64,000 nt of DNA from Vibrio fluvialis (GCF_900460245.1 NZ_UHIP01000001.1:2356001-2420000), one strand, 5' to 3'; counted from the first letter of the stretch, positions 35,974 through 45,134 are shown. The notes: generated by a model from the letters alone, not told the origin. Numbers and translations: made by a program.

Positions 35974-37197
35974 TCACGATTCCTCACTATTCGGGTCCTT
36001 GTAGAGGACGATTCGATGAGGACCATTTGATGTATTGGTTCCATTATTGCGTGTGTTTTTCACCGTACAATCTTCGATGAATTCACCAAAGATAGAGGTA
36101 TGCCCACCATTCGAATTGGGCGCTTTTTGCAGTAAAAAGAAGCAACCTATTGCCGTTACGGAAAAACTATTGGTTCCCCCTGTTGCCCCGCTACAATCCA
36201 CAATCGGGATAGCAAGAATTCGCCGTTCTGCATCACCATTAGCTTTACAATTTGTCGTATCCCCAGGACACACCCCACCAGCCAGATCGGATTGATAATC
36301 ATCGTATCCCCATGCTGGTGTGCTGCCTACATCAGAGTCAGTTAACGTAGGAGAGGTTTGTTTAACATATAGGTCTGGCGGATAATCAGTGGCACTGAGA
36401 CCGCCTCCAGAATAATCACCAAACCGAGTATTCAGCCCTTGTCCGACAGGACCGACAGTGTTGCCCGGTTTAGTATCAACTGTCTCTCCAGCATCCAAAT
36501 CAACACAACCTTCGTATCCTCCAGCCAGTGCATCACGTACGGTACTGGCACCTGAGCCAAAATCAAGCAATTGGAAGTTACCCGAGCCCATGGTGGGATC
36601 ACTTTGATCAGCAATCTTCAGCGCATAAACTACGCCAGCGTCATATCCATTTGTCCCGGCATCATCCCCTTCACAAACGGCCATGGGAACAATATTACAA
36701 GCATTACCACCAGGGCTAGGTCCAGCCACGGCACTGGCCGACAAGCGCTTGGTTACTCCCATCACTTTTGCAAAGAAGAAACTCTCTAAGTCCAACTCAT
36801 TAACAACCACTCGAACATAGCGATCAGCGTCAGGAGAACTTGAGTATGATGACGCCGGAAATATGATCGGGTCATTCGAAAACTGAACTTGAATGTTTGC
36901 TGTATCAGATACGTCAAACACAAGTTCAGAGTTGCCTGCCGACGTAGACATTTTAGTTAATGTCGCTCGAGCCATTGCATCAGCCTGAGCTTCAGTACCA
37001 TCTTTGTCCAACACGACAGCGGCAGCTAAAGCGGCTGCATCCACGCTATTTTGCAACTTGGTACGGTTCATCAGTGCGTGGTTGATATCAATAGCAAATG
37101 CAGCGACTGCAATCAGTAGCAACAATGCAATGGTAACAATCACAACAACCAGACCTCGCTGCTTACGTATTCCACGAAGTGGGCGTTGTGTTTTCAT
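35974..37197 (-). CDS. tadG: TadG-like pilus-assembly protein
   Basis: A 407-residue protein. A basic N-terminus (QRPLRGIRKQRG) is followed by a single helix (LVVVIVTIALLLLIAVAAFA) and the typical TadG/TadE-like segment IDINHALMNRTKLQNSVDAA, then a large Gly/Asp/Thr-rich extracytoplasmic domain with several Cys residues (for example CNIVPMAVCEGDD and CPGDTTNC). TadG-like proteins are membrane-anchored pilus accessory factors. No integrin-like MIDAS motif could be identified with certainty. GAGGT precedes the ATG. Confidence 0.85.
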   Translation of the reverse strand: MKTQRPLRGIRKQRGLVVVIVTIALLLLIAVAAFAIDINHALMNRTKLQNSVDAAALAAAVVLDKDGTEAQADAMARATLTKMSTSAGNSELVFDVSDTANIQVQFSNDPIIFPASSYSSSPDADRYVRVVVNELDLESFFFAKVMGVTKRLSASAVAGPSPGGNACNIVPMAVCEGDDAGTNGYDAGVVYALKIADQSDPTMGSGNFQLLDFGSGASTVRDALAGGYEGCVDLDAGETVDTKPGNTVGPVGQGLNTRFGDYSGGGLSATDYPPDLYVKQTSPTLTDSDVGSTPAWGYDDYQSDLAGGVCPGDTTNCKANGDAERRILAIPIVDCSGATGGTNSFSVTAIGCFFLLQKAPNSNGGHTSIFGEFIEDCTVKNTRNNGTNTSNGPHRIVLYKDPNSEES

Positions 37198-37208
37198 AAC
37201 GACCTCGA

Positions 37209-37484
37209 CTAGTTACTGCTGGTAGTACCACTACTAAAGCCTTCTATAAACTGGCTCGTAGTGCCGCTCTCCAACGGAACTTCTTTTCCTGTGTAAGTTT
37301 TGTATACGCCTTCCATTCTTTCACCCGTACCAACGGGTATATAGCCCAGATTTTCTTGGGTGGCGTTGGGATTGTATGTTTGCTCTGAAGCCAACTGTGC
37401 AACGTAGTAGCCCAAACGGGGTTCATTGGCGCATCCGGTCAAGAGAACAACACTTATTAGAAAAATCACTGATGAAATTTTCAT
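37209..37484 (-). CDS. Small lipoprotein in the tad operon
   Basis: A 91-residue protein with a lipoprotein signal (MKISSVIFLISVVLLTGC; lipobox LTGC). The mature part (ANEPRLGYYVAQLASEQTYN onward) is short, polar and of no family known to me. It occupies the place of rcpB in the Aggregatibacter order (between rcpA and the tadZ-side genes) but is much smaller than RcpB. The start at 37484 is set by AAGGAAAA upstream and the signal peptide. Confidence 0.78.
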   Translation of the reverse strand: MKISSVIFLISVVLLTGCANEPRLGYYVAQLASEQTYNPNATQENLGYIPVGTGERMEGVYKTYTGKEVPLESGTTSQFIEGFSSGTTSSN

Positions 37485-37494
37485 AATATTTTCC

Positions 37495-38949
37495 TTATAA
37501 ATCATGACCAAATGAGCCTTCAGACCCACCTTTGGTGGTATCTTCCATCGCATCATATTTAGACGACTTGGTACGTTTCACATCTTTGGGTTTAGCAAGA
37601 TATGCACCTTCGCCTAACAGGTAATATTTCAAGTCCGTAGGCTCAACAAATGCGTCTGTCGGTAAGGTGATTTTTGAGCGATCGATAGGTTTGGCGAGTC
37701 TTGGTGTCACCAGAATGACTAACTCGGTTTGGCCTGAAATGTATTCTTGGCTGTTAAAAAGTTGACCTAATACAGGAATATCACCAAGACCTGGCATTTT
37801 GTTGGCTGAATCACGAGTGTTCTCACTGAGCAGGCCAGCAATACCTATCGTTTGCCCATCAGCGAGTTCAATAGTGGAAGAAGCACTGCGTCTTGTCACC
37901 GGTGGGATGTAGTAGACTGCATTGGTACCAACCGCCGTGTAATTGAGAGCCGAAGAGGACGCCACTTCGCTGACATCGACAGCCAATTTAAGGTTGATTT
38001 TTTTATCACTCAGAATCGTTGGTACAAATTTTAAGCCAACCCCGTACTCTTTGTACTCAATGGTAATACCGTTGTCGTTGGGTACAGGAATAGGGAATTC
38101 GCCCCCGGCCAGAAATTCAGCATTGGCGCCACTTAAGGCAGTTAAATTTGGTTCAGCCAGCACTTTAGCGACCCCGTTTTCTTTCGCGATATCTAACGCA
38201 ATGGAAAACAAAGTATTACCATCCATAAAGGTTGACAGAAAACCCGTACTATCGATGCCTAAATCGTTGAACACTGGTGTCACGCCACTTATCCCACCGC
38301 CAGCGGATGTTCCGCCAATGGAAAAGTTACCGTTAGATTGCAGGAAATTAAAATTGGCACCAAAACGGCGGACTAAACTACGTTGTACTTCAGCCACAGT
38401 GACCTCAAGCATAACTTGCTGGGCACCACCGATGGTCATCAGGTTGACGACCCCCGTTGTACTTGCGTCCTCATTGCGAGAGCCTGTTGCTTTGTCGACG
38501 GCTTGTGCTGGCGCATACGTTTCAGCCAATCGAAGGGCTAAGTTCATTTTCTCTTGTGAACTCACCAGCCCACTCAGAATCAAGCGATTTTGCGAACTTT
38601 GCACTTTGATACCTTCGTCCGGCATGTATTCGTAGAGCTTCGCTTTCAGGCTGTTTACATCGTGAATAACTTCAATATTGATCGATTCAATCAGTCTGCC
38701 TTGTCTGTCCCAGGCCATTAAGTTTGTCGAACCCAGCTTATTACCGATCAGAAATAGCTCATCTGATTTCAGCATAACAATATCTAACACTTGCGGATCA
38801 CCAAGAGAGACTCGGCTGGCGCTGCGTTGCAGTTTTACAAACGTAGACTTATGATGCGGCACCGTTATCGTTTCACCCGATTGGCTTGCAGAAACAGTCC
38901 AAACACTACATGCAAAGAATAATGCCAATGTTGTAATTATCGTTCTCAT
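37495..38949 (-). CDS. rcpA: Flp pilus secretin RcpA (CpaC)
   Basis: RcpA is the outer-membrane secretin through which Flp pili exit. The 484-residue product has a signal peptide (about 1-22, cleaved near VSASQS), an N-terminal domain with LGDPQVLDIV, a BON-like segment (GIKVQSSQNRLILSGLVSSQ) and the C-terminal secretin domain (VLAEPNLTALSGANAEFLAGGEFPIPVP, LVILVTPRLAKPI). The start is the ATG at 38949, with GAGG 6 bp upstream; an earlier in-frame start does not fit the signal peptide. Confidence 0.95.
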   Translation of the reverse strand: MRTIITTLALFFACSVWTVSASQSGETITVPHHKSTFVKLQRSASRVSLGDPQVLDIVMLKSDELFLIGNKLGSTNLMAWDRQGRLIESINIEVIHDVNSLKAKLYEYMPDEGIKVQSSQNRLILSGLVSSQEKMNLALRLAETYAPAQAVDKATGSRNEDASTTGVVNLMTIGGAQQVMLEVTVAEVQRSLVRRFGANFNFLQSNGNFSIGGTSAGGGISGVTPVFNDLGIDSTGFLSTFMDGNTLFSIALDIAKENGVAKVLAEPNLTALSGANAEFLAGGEFPIPVPNDNGITIEYKEYGVGLKFVPTILSDKKINLKLAVDVSEVASSSALNYTAVGTNAVYYIPPVTRRSASSTIELADGQTIGIAGLLSENTRDSANKMPGLGDIPVLGQLFNSQEYISGQTELVILVTPRLAKPIDRSKITLPTDAFVEPTDLKYYLLGEGAYLAKPKDVKRTKSSKYDAMEDTTKGGSEGSFGHDL

Positions 38950-38957
38950 AACACACC

Positions 38958-39704
38958 TCAATTCTTCACACGAATGTTGGATGAATCGGTTCCTTTAATA
39001 ATAGTCACACTTGGTGGTGGCACATATTTAACAACCTTTTCTTCCACTGCATGGGGATTACGCAGAACAAGTTGAATGTCTCCTTTACTTTTGGCACTCA
39101 ACAGTTTTTCAGCTTCTCTAGGTGAAACCTCTAACGTTACAGCCCGTACAATAATCGGTTTATTTTCTTGAGTCTTGGCCGTCTGGTCGACAGCAAGAAC
39201 ACGGATGTCTTTTAAGATAGTGGTCGTATTGGCTGATGTTTTGCTGTATTGAACCGTGCTTAAAACGTCAACTTTATTGCCGGGTAACAAAAAACCAGCC
39301 ACACCAATGACATCATTAACACGAATGGTAACCGCACGCTTATCTTCCGGAATCAGAGCAGCGAGGGTTGCCCCTTCTCCTGGTGTAGTTAGGCGCTGAG
39401 CAACAATAATTTCGTTGGTGTACATGTCCGAACCGGCTATTTTCCCAACAACACCTTCTGTACTCGAAAATTGGTTATCCTCTACCCAAGATTTTTCCAA
39501 TAAACGAGTCGCTAAATGTTGCTCTTCAATGACTGTGCCTACCGGAATTTCACGAGAAGCCACAACCACAGGAACACGCTCCACGACTTCAACTTCAGTT
39601 TGAGGTTGAACTTGTCTATCCATCCATTGTTTTGCAAAGAAGACCGCTCCAAGACCAAATACAATAGATAACAGAAATAACAAAATCACTTGATTGCGAC
39701 TCAT
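38958..39704 (-). CDS. rcpC: Flp pilus assembly protein RcpC (CpaB)
   Basis: A 248-residue CpaB/RcpC protein: one N-terminal membrane helix (ILLFLLSIVFGLGAVFFA), then an SAF domain (VPVVVASREIPVGTVIEEQHL) and the family segment RAVTIRVNDVIGVAGFLLPGN with DVLSTV. RcpC is periplasmic and works with the secretin. The start ATG at 39704 overlaps the AAA+ gene stop by 4 bp and has GGAGGTG upstream. Confidence 0.94.
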   Translation of the reverse strand: MSRNQVILLFLLSIVFGLGAVFFAKQWMDRQVQPQTEVEVVERVPVVVASREIPVGTVIEEQHLATRLLEKSWVEDNQFSSTEGVVGKIAGSDMYTNEIIVAQRLTTPGEGATLAALIPEDKRAVTIRVNDVIGVAGFLLPGNKVDVLSTVQYSKTSANTTTILKDIRVLAVDQTAKTQENKPIIVRAVTLEVSPREAEKLLSAKSKGDIQLVLRNPHAVEEKVVKYVPPPSVTIIKGTDSSNIRVKN

Positions 39705-41050
39705 CGAGCACCTCCTCCTTTGCCATCTGCTGTGAAGTAAACTTCCCACGCTCGCTCCATAATGACCGGAGTAATAAGGGGTTCGCTTTCTTCAAACGCT
39801 ATGATGTCTCGACTGATTCCAATTAAGTCTTTCGGCAAGCAGGGATAAAAGCCCACAGCATGTTGTCTGTGTAGGCTATATAACACTTCGAAAGACGATG
39901 CATGGATCTGTAAATTTCGATTAGAAGCCATTTCTTCCCACAATGCGTGGTATTCAGATTGCTCCAGAGGATGAAACTGAACTTTGTAACCTAGCCGACG
40001 CAAAAATGCAGGATCACTGATTTTTTCGGGATCTAAGTTCGTCGAAAAAGCCAGCGTCAATATGAAAGGGATAGTAATTTGTTGGCCATTTGGCAAAGAC
40101 AAGTAGTCATAAAAATATTCCATGGGAACGATCCAACGGTTGAGCAAGGTTGCTACTGGCATTGGTTGCCGTCCCAGGTCATCGATAATGAATATGCCAT
40201 TGTTGGCCATCATTTGTAGTGGCGCCATCCAGACTCTGTTGTGTTCAGTGTGATTTACTTCCAACATATCCATGGTCAGTTCGCCGCCCACTTGAATACT
40301 GGGGCGTTCGCACAGAACCCAACGGCGATCATACTGATCTTTATACGATACCGATTGAGTCTGACCATTTGAGTCAACGGCACGATGGTGCTGTCTTGAG
40401 TACACCTTGATGATGTTACCCATGGCATACACGGAATAAGGTACGAACACAGATGTATTCAAAGAATTGAGTATTCTTGTCGCAACGAACGTCTTACCCG
40501 TCCCTGCATCTCCATAAAGGAGCAAGGCTCTGCCAGAGTTGATAGCTGGACCAAGAACAGACACTAATCGTTCTGCGCCATAGACATCCTTCAATGCAAA
40601 TTCGACATCGGGACGCGTAATAATTTTAGATCGAACGTCCTGAGCCTGGACCATCGCATTGTAGTCCTCAAGAGAGACAGGAGCTGGCCCCAAGTACGCA
40701 TCTTTGGCAAATGCCGCATCAGCTTCTCGCATACCTGTTTCAGACAAGCCGTAACGGACATGCCCTGTAGAAGGGCTTAAATAAGAAGCCTGTTCTGCTT
40801 GAAAGACTTCTACCAGCGACTTTTGCCTCAGTGTCGCGATGACATCTTCAATCATGTGGCTGTTAATTGCCATATGCCGAGTAAGCTGTAGAACATCCGA
40901 TTTGGGGTAAGCGGCTAAATGCTTCAGCAGCAGATTTTCCAATACTGCTCTCGGGACTTTGAGATCTTCAAAAGATGTAGGAACCTTCGGCGCAGAAGCT
41001 TGAGGCGTCAGGGCGGATCGGTGAAGACCTTGGGATACCACTGTTGCCAT
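39701..41050 (-). CDS. AAA+ ATPase associated with the tad locus
   Basis: A 449-residue cytoplasmic ATPase between tadV and rcpC, outside the canonical tad gene set. Residues about 35-115 look like a winged-helix pair (VLQLTRHMAINSHMIEDVIATL, GLSETGMREADAAF). The AAA+ core has Walker A GDAGTGKT at 180-187, Walker B FIIDDLG at 287-293, a sensor-like STNLDP and an Arg-rich FLRRLGYKV. It is translationally coupled to rcpC (ATGA overlap), so a role in pilus assembly or its control is likely. The exact job is unknown. Confidence 0.8.
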   Translation of the reverse strand: MATVVSQGLHRSALTPQASAPKVPTSFEDLKVPRAVLENLLLKHLAAYPKSDVLQLTRHMAINSHMIEDVIATLRQKSLVEVFQAEQASYLSPSTGHVRYGLSETGMREADAAFAKDAYLGPAPVSLEDYNAMVQAQDVRSKIITRPDVEFALKDVYGAERLVSVLGPAINSGRALLLYGDAGTGKTFVATRILNSLNTSVFVPYSVYAMGNIIKVYSRQHHRAVDSNGQTQSVSYKDQYDRRWVLCERPSIQVGGELTMDMLEVNHTEHNRVWMAPLQMMANNGIFIIDDLGRQPMPVATLLNRWIVPMEYFYDYLSLPNGQQITIPFILTLAFSTNLDPEKISDPAFLRRLGYKVQFHPLEQSEYHALWEEMASNRNLQIHASSFEVLYSLHRQHAVGFYPCLPKDLIGISRDIIAFEESEPLITPVIMERAWEVYFTADGKGGGAR

Positions 41051-41075
41051 AATGACTCCTTGTCATAGTAGCGCT

Positions 41076-41606
41076 TTAGAAAGAGCTCTGGGCATATTGT
41101 GCTAATGCAACACCGACAACGATGACAGGCGCCAATGGCATAACAAGATCATTACCCTTAGGACGTTTCAAACTTTTCCGACTTAGTTTTGTGTATAGCG
41201 GTCCAGACAAGTGAACTTTACTCACGATGCCTCCCGCACTGAGAGCTGATTTGTACTGAAGTAAATAATTCAGTACTCCGTACATGACACCGATAAAGAC
41301 AGCACTAAGACCGATATATAGAAACGTATCAGCCAAATGACCGAAGCCGGTTAAAAATCCCACGACAGCCAACAACTTAACATCACCTGGTGCCATCCAA
41401 CCCGCCAAATTGCATAGCAACGCGAGGATAAACACCATCACCATTGCTCCAACTTGGCCCGCGAAAAAGCCATAAGACTCATTCACTAAGACGGTTTGAA
41501 ACGTCCCCGCTAAAATCAGCAGAGCAAGCAGATAGTTGGGTATACGATGCTGTCTCGCATCATATACACCAACTACAAACAACATAGTCCAAACTATAAG
41601 GCTCAT
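41076..41606 (-). CDS. tadV: Prepilin peptidase TadV (CpaA)
   Basis: TadV is the A24-family aspartic peptidase that cleaves Flp prepilin and TadE/TadF. The 176-residue protein has about six membrane helices, a first Asp at D16 (YDARQHRIPN) and the second at D75 in MAPGDVKLL. The second motif is usually GxGD; here it reads APGD, so the first Gly is Ala while the catalytic Asp and preceding Gly remain. It has no methylase domain, as usual for TadV. The ribosome site is poor. Confidence 0.92.
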   Translation of the reverse strand: MSLIVWTMLFVVGVYDARQHRIPNYLLALLILAGTFQTVLVNESYGFFAGQVGAMVMVFILALLCNLAGWMAPGDVKLLAVVGFLTGFGHLADTFLYIGLSAVFIGVMYGVLNYLLQYKSALSAGGIVSKVHLSGPLYTKLSRKSLKRPKGNDLVMPLAPVIVVGVALAQYAQSSF

Positions 41607-41636
41607 ATGTAATTTTTATCTGTAATGATTGATTGT

Positions 41637-41801
41637 CTACGAGAAGATGGCATCCAGCTCAGCTTGAAGAGTAGAGCCCCAACCCGAAAACACGACGGCC
41701 AACGCTGCAACCAAAAGACCCGCACCGACTACGTATTCAACAACAGACAGACCTTCTTCATCTTGCCAAAAGTCTTTGACGAACTTAGTGAACTTATTCA
41801 T
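41637..41801 (-). CDS. flp: Flp-family type IVb pilin
   Basis: A 54-residue major pilin, too short for many gene callers. The leader MNKFTKFVKDFWQDEEG ends at G17; cleavage by TadV would leave LSVVEYVVGAGLLVAALAVV, with the Flp motif Glu-Tyr at positions 5-6 of the mature pilin and a hydrophobic helix. AAGGAGA is 9 bp before the ATG. It is the first gene of the tad operon, 30 bp before tadV. No terminator separates them that I can see. Confidence 0.95.
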   Translation of the reverse strand: MNKFTKFVKDFWQDEEGLSVVEYVVGAGLLVAALAVVFSGWGSTLQAELDAIFS

Positions 41802-42253
41802 TTTCTGGTCTCCTTCCTGAATGGTTCCCTTTGAATCTAGATAGTTCTATCAATAGCTGTTAGGACTTTTTTGTCTTCTTTTGGTACTTTTTTATTCAAG
41901 ATTTCATGTAAAAGTTTGCTTAACCATCACTGAAAGTAATGAGTTGACCGCGTTTATTTGGCACTAACCGTTGCGGTACTTGAACTGAATGATTTGGCAG
42001 ATAGGAAATCGAGACCTGAAACGCACATTTCTCTGCAAAGAATTTATCTCTCAGGGTATTTTTGCGAGCGATTTAATTCTCAATTGTGAAACTTAATTCA
42101 CAGATTACATCCCTTTTTGTTGGGCTGTATGTTGAATAGCAAAGAAGCCTATCAATCGGACCTCATACTTAGGTAAGTCGACTTGCACTTTGCTGCCATG
42201 ATTCTAGGCTTAACTACAAAACCCCTTATTCCAAAGGGTTAACGATAAGAACG
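41802..42253. other. Regulatory region between flp and the AraC-type gene
   Basis: About 450 AT-rich bp without a gene. Near flp there is a perfect palindrome GATAGTTCTATC (41840-41851) in the presumed flp leader. Near the AraC gene, AACCC (about 42222) can pair with GGGTT (about 42236). Long T-tracts on the plus strand (41869-41893) are A-tracts upstream of flp. No promoter could be assigned with confidence. Confidence 0.5.
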
Positions 42254-43006
42254 ATGCGAGCGCAAACTATGGCAGGAAAACTGGAAGGACACTGGTTGGG
42301 AAGCCCGGTAAACTTTTTACCTAAGCGAGTTCAGGATGTTTGCCGGCACCATTTTGAGCTGGTGGAACACGGAAGCGACGTTTCAATCCTTAGTGAACCC
42401 AACATTCACTATGCATTGTTTTTCTATCAGAAGCCTCGCTGTCAGGAGTTACTCATGACAGCAATAAAGATGTGTGCCAATTTACATAAGTATCTGATTA
42501 TTATTCACGATGGAAGCTACGAGAACTCTATCGGCCATCATGAGTCGATATTCGGGATTATGGATATTTCCGTTGATGACCCTTCAATTACCCTGATTGG
42601 ATTATGTCAAAAGCTGCATATGAGTTTTGACAAACATATTTTTTCGCCCAAGTTGCAAGAAAGTCCTATTTCATCCGCAAGTATGAGCAAAGAAATGCTC
42701 GATATTCTGCGCTATATCGAACTCAACATTACCAAGGAAATTCGTGAAGAAGACATCGCAGCGTATTGCCACTACTCCGTTTCCTACTTCTCTAAGTTAT
42801 TCCATAAAGTCATCGGGATTAGTTTTCGTGATTACATTTGCAACAAGCGGATTGCCATGGCGAAAAGGCTATTGGTCGATGAGCGAAATGCCAAAATCGC
42901 CTTTATTGCCTACCAGTGTGGTTATCATGATGTTTCCTATTTTTCTCGAATTTTCAAAAAGAAAACGGGTATTAGCCCGGGAGTTTTCCGCCAGATCCAT
43001 TCTTAA
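42254..43006 (+). CDS. AraC-family transcriptional regulator
   Basis: A 250-residue protein with a C-terminal AraC/XylS double HTH (residues about 150-250: YIELNITKEIREEDIAAYCH, FSKLFHKVIGISFRDYICNK, AKIAFIAYQCGYHDVSYFSRIFKKKTG with SPGVFR). The N-terminal 130 residues are not a cupin; they hold short hydrophobic strands (KYLIIIHDG) and could be a degenerate receiver-like domain. It is divergent from the flp-tad operon and is the natural candidate for its regulator. An alternative start lies at the ATG at 42269. Confidence 0.85.
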   Translation: MRAQTMAGKLEGHWLGSPVNFLPKRVQDVCRHHFELVEHGSDVSILSEPNIHYALFFYQKPRCQELLMTAIKMCANLHKYLIIIHDGSYENSIGHHESIFGIMDISVDDPSITLIGLCQKLHMSFDKHIFSPKLQESPISSASMSKEMLDILRYIELNITKEIREEDIAAYCHYSVSYFSKLFHKVIGISFRDYICNKRIAMAKRLLVDERNAKIAFIAYQCGYHDVSYFSRIFKKKTGISPGVFRQIHS

Positions 43007-43121
43007 TAAATTCTGTAACTGCGTGTGAGCAAAGCTTCCCCAGAGCAAAACAAACTGCTATATTTAACAACCAATTAACATAAAAATAACAACAGTTTTG
43101 CCAATAACATGGAGTTAGAGA

Positions 43122-44807
43122 ATGATTCAGCCTAACGAGTTAAGCAAACCGACCTGTGCTCTCCCACCACCCAATGAGATGATTTTGAAATGGGCCAGGG
43201 AACGCCCTAATGAGGTTTATCTCAAGCAAATTATCAACCGACAATTCGTTGAATTTACTTATGCCGACGTTGCGGATCAAGCACTTCGTCTTGTCTCAGC
43301 ACTGCGCGATTTGGGTGCAAAACCGGGCGATAAGATTGCTTTAATATCAAAAAACTGCGCCGAGTGGTTTATCTGCGATCTTGCGTTCATGCTGGGTGAC
43401 TTCGTCAGTGTTCCCATCTTCCCCACAGCAGGGGCCGATACGATCGAATACTGTATTTCTCACAGTGAAAGTAAAATCTTGATCGCTGGTAAGCTTGATG
43501 ATGCCAAAGCAACGTCGCAAGTACTTACTGAAGTGCCCGATCTTATCACTGTCTCCCTGCCATACGATTCAGCACCAACGTGTCAGCATCGCTATCAGGA
43601 TCTTATCGCGCACTATCCGCCAAGTGAAAGTCGTCCACAACATTACGATGACAAGCTGATGTCGTTGGTGTACACCTCGGGAACCTCGGGATTACCGAAA
43701 GGAGCAATGCTGACCTACGGCGCGTTCAGTTGGTCGGTTCAGCAGTTGATTCGACACATCGGCATTCAGGATAATGACCGCCTGTTCTCCTATTTGCCTT
43801 TAGCGCACATTACCGAACGCGTTTACATCTTTGGCAGCTCAATTCAGGGTGGCGTTCCGACGGCGTTTCCGGAATCACTCGATACCTTTATCGAAGATGT
43901 CAAAATGCAGCGCCCGACGTTGTTCATTTCGGTACCGAGACTCTGGACCCTGTTCCAGCAGCGTATTCAGGATAAGTTGCCGCAACGAAAACTTGATATC
44001 CTGCTTAAGATACCGTTCGTCAATACATTGATTAAACGCAAACTGGCTGATGGTCTTGGCCTCGATAAAGCGCGAGTGCTCGGTTGTGGCTCAGCACCTG
44101 TGTCCCCAGCACTGCTTTCCTGGTATCACAGTGTTGGTTTGAACATTACCGAAGCTTGGGGAATGACCGAGTCATTTGCTTACAGCACGATCAACTATCC
44201 ATTCCGCGCCGATAAAATCGGAACGGTCGGGCAAGCCGGGCCGGGTATCAATCTCAAGATTGCCTCTGACGGAGAGATCATGGTTCAGGGCAAAGGCTTA
44301 TTTTCCGGTTACTACAAAAATGATATTGCCACCCAAGAATCCTTTGATCGCGAAGGCTGGTTGCACACCGGAGATATTGGTTCGTTGGATGCTGAAGGCT
44401 ATCTGACTATCCAAGGGCGTAAAAAGGATACCTTCAAAACAGCGAAAGGTAAGTTCGTTTCCCCCGTACCGATCGAGAAAAAGTTGTTTGAGTACAGTCG
44501 GGTAGAGATGATGTGCCTGATTGGCCTTGGGCTCCCCGCTCCTATTCTATTGGTCGTCCCTCATGATTTTCCTAACTTTGACCGGGCACGTTATGAACGC
44601 ACAACGCGCAAAGTGATTGATAAAATGAACAACGAGTTGGAATCTCATGAACAAATTAAGGGCGTACTCATGATCAAAGAGCCATGGAGTATCGACAACG
44701 GCATTCTGACACCGACGCTTAAAATTAAGCGTCACGTGTTGGAACAAAAATACCATGAAGTCGGACAAAATTGGCCCAAAGGTCAGCTTGTCGTCTGGGA
44801 AGAATAA
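43122..44807 (+). CDS. AMP-forming long-chain acyl-CoA synthetase-like enzyme
   Basis: A 561-residue ANL-superfamily adenylating enzyme. Motifs: phosphate loop YTSGTSGLPKGAM from residue 184, YLPLAHITER, acyl-binding AWGMTES, GWLHTGDIG from residue 412 and KKDTFKTAKGKFVSP. The last differs from the usual RxKE(L/I)-K pattern in that it lacks ELI. The LPLAHI and GSAPVSP segments resemble eukaryote-type and mycobacterial FadD15-like long-chain ligases more than E. coli FadD. It activates a fatty acid with ATP and CoA. GGAG precedes the ATG; a single-gene unit with its own terminator. Confidence 0.88.
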   Translation: MIQPNELSKPTCALPPPNEMILKWARERPNEVYLKQIINRQFVEFTYADVADQALRLVSALRDLGAKPGDKIALISKNCAEWFICDLAFMLGDFVSVPIFPTAGADTIEYCISHSESKILIAGKLDDAKATSQVLTEVPDLITVSLPYDSAPTCQHRYQDLIAHYPPSESRPQHYDDKLMSLVYTSGTSGLPKGAMLTYGAFSWSVQQLIRHIGIQDNDRLFSYLPLAHITERVYIFGSSIQGGVPTAFPESLDTFIEDVKMQRPTLFISVPRLWTLFQQRIQDKLPQRKLDILLKIPFVNTLIKRKLADGLGLDKARVLGCGSAPVSPALLSWYHSVGLNITEAWGMTESFAYSTINYPFRADKIGTVGQAGPGINLKIASDGEIMVQGKGLFSGYYKNDIATQESFDREGWLHTGDIGSLDAEGYLTIQGRKKDTFKTAKGKFVSPVPIEKKLFEYSRVEMMCLIGLGLPAPILLVVPHDFPNFDRARYERTTRKVIDKMNNELESHEQIKGVLMIKEPWSIDNGILTPTLKIKRHVLEQKYHEVGQNWPKGQLVVWEE

Positions 44808-44810
44808 TGA

Positions 44811-44838
44811 AAAAGGAGCCCGAGGGCTCCTTTTTCAT
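44811..44838. terminator. Bidirectional terminator after the acyl-CoA synthetase gene
   Basis: AAAAGGAGCC (44811-44820), loop CGAG, GGCTCCTTTTT (44825-44835). The A-rich left arm gives a T-run for the convergent DUF1127 gene as well. Confidence 0.88.
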
Positions 44839-44843
44839 TTTCA

Positions 44844-45035
44844 CTATAAGTAACGCTGATAATCACGAGCGTTGTCACCGACTTCTTCTAACCCTATGTC
44901 TCGTCTAAGATGGGCATTTTCTGGTTCTGGTAATGCTCGACGGTGTTCCTTTTTCATGCCAAAAATCTGCTGAATCGCGTTAGTTATCTTTCTAATAACA
45001 GAATATTGCTGCTTAACTTGAATAACCTTTTCCAT
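44844..45035 (-). CDS. DUF1127 small protein (first copy)
   Basis: A 63-residue basic protein. The C-terminal half fits DUF1127 (YjiS-like): RALPEPENAHLRRDIGLEEVG, with the DIGL core. DUF1127 proteins are small Arg-rich, RNA-binding-like proteins linked to phosphate, carbon and motility regulation in other bacteria; the role here is unknown. It lies divergent from a LysR gene 100 bp away and the same layout recurs at 46 kb. Confidence 0.8.
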   Translation of the reverse strand: MEKVIQVKQQYSVIRKITNAIQQIFGMKKEHRRALPEPENAHLRRDIGLEEVGDNARDYQRYL

Positions 45036-45134
45036 ACATATCTTCCTGTACCCACCACCGCATAGCCCGTATTATGAAAAGGACGCTGACGCGATACGAA
45101 CGATCATTTAACACACCGACTATAAGCAGAGATT

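Noticed and set aside
41959..41975. Sigma-54-like sequence TGGCACTAACCGTTGC before the AraC-type gene
   Set aside because: The halves match well but the GG-GC distance is 11 instead of 10 bp, a spacing that sigma-54 does not tolerate.
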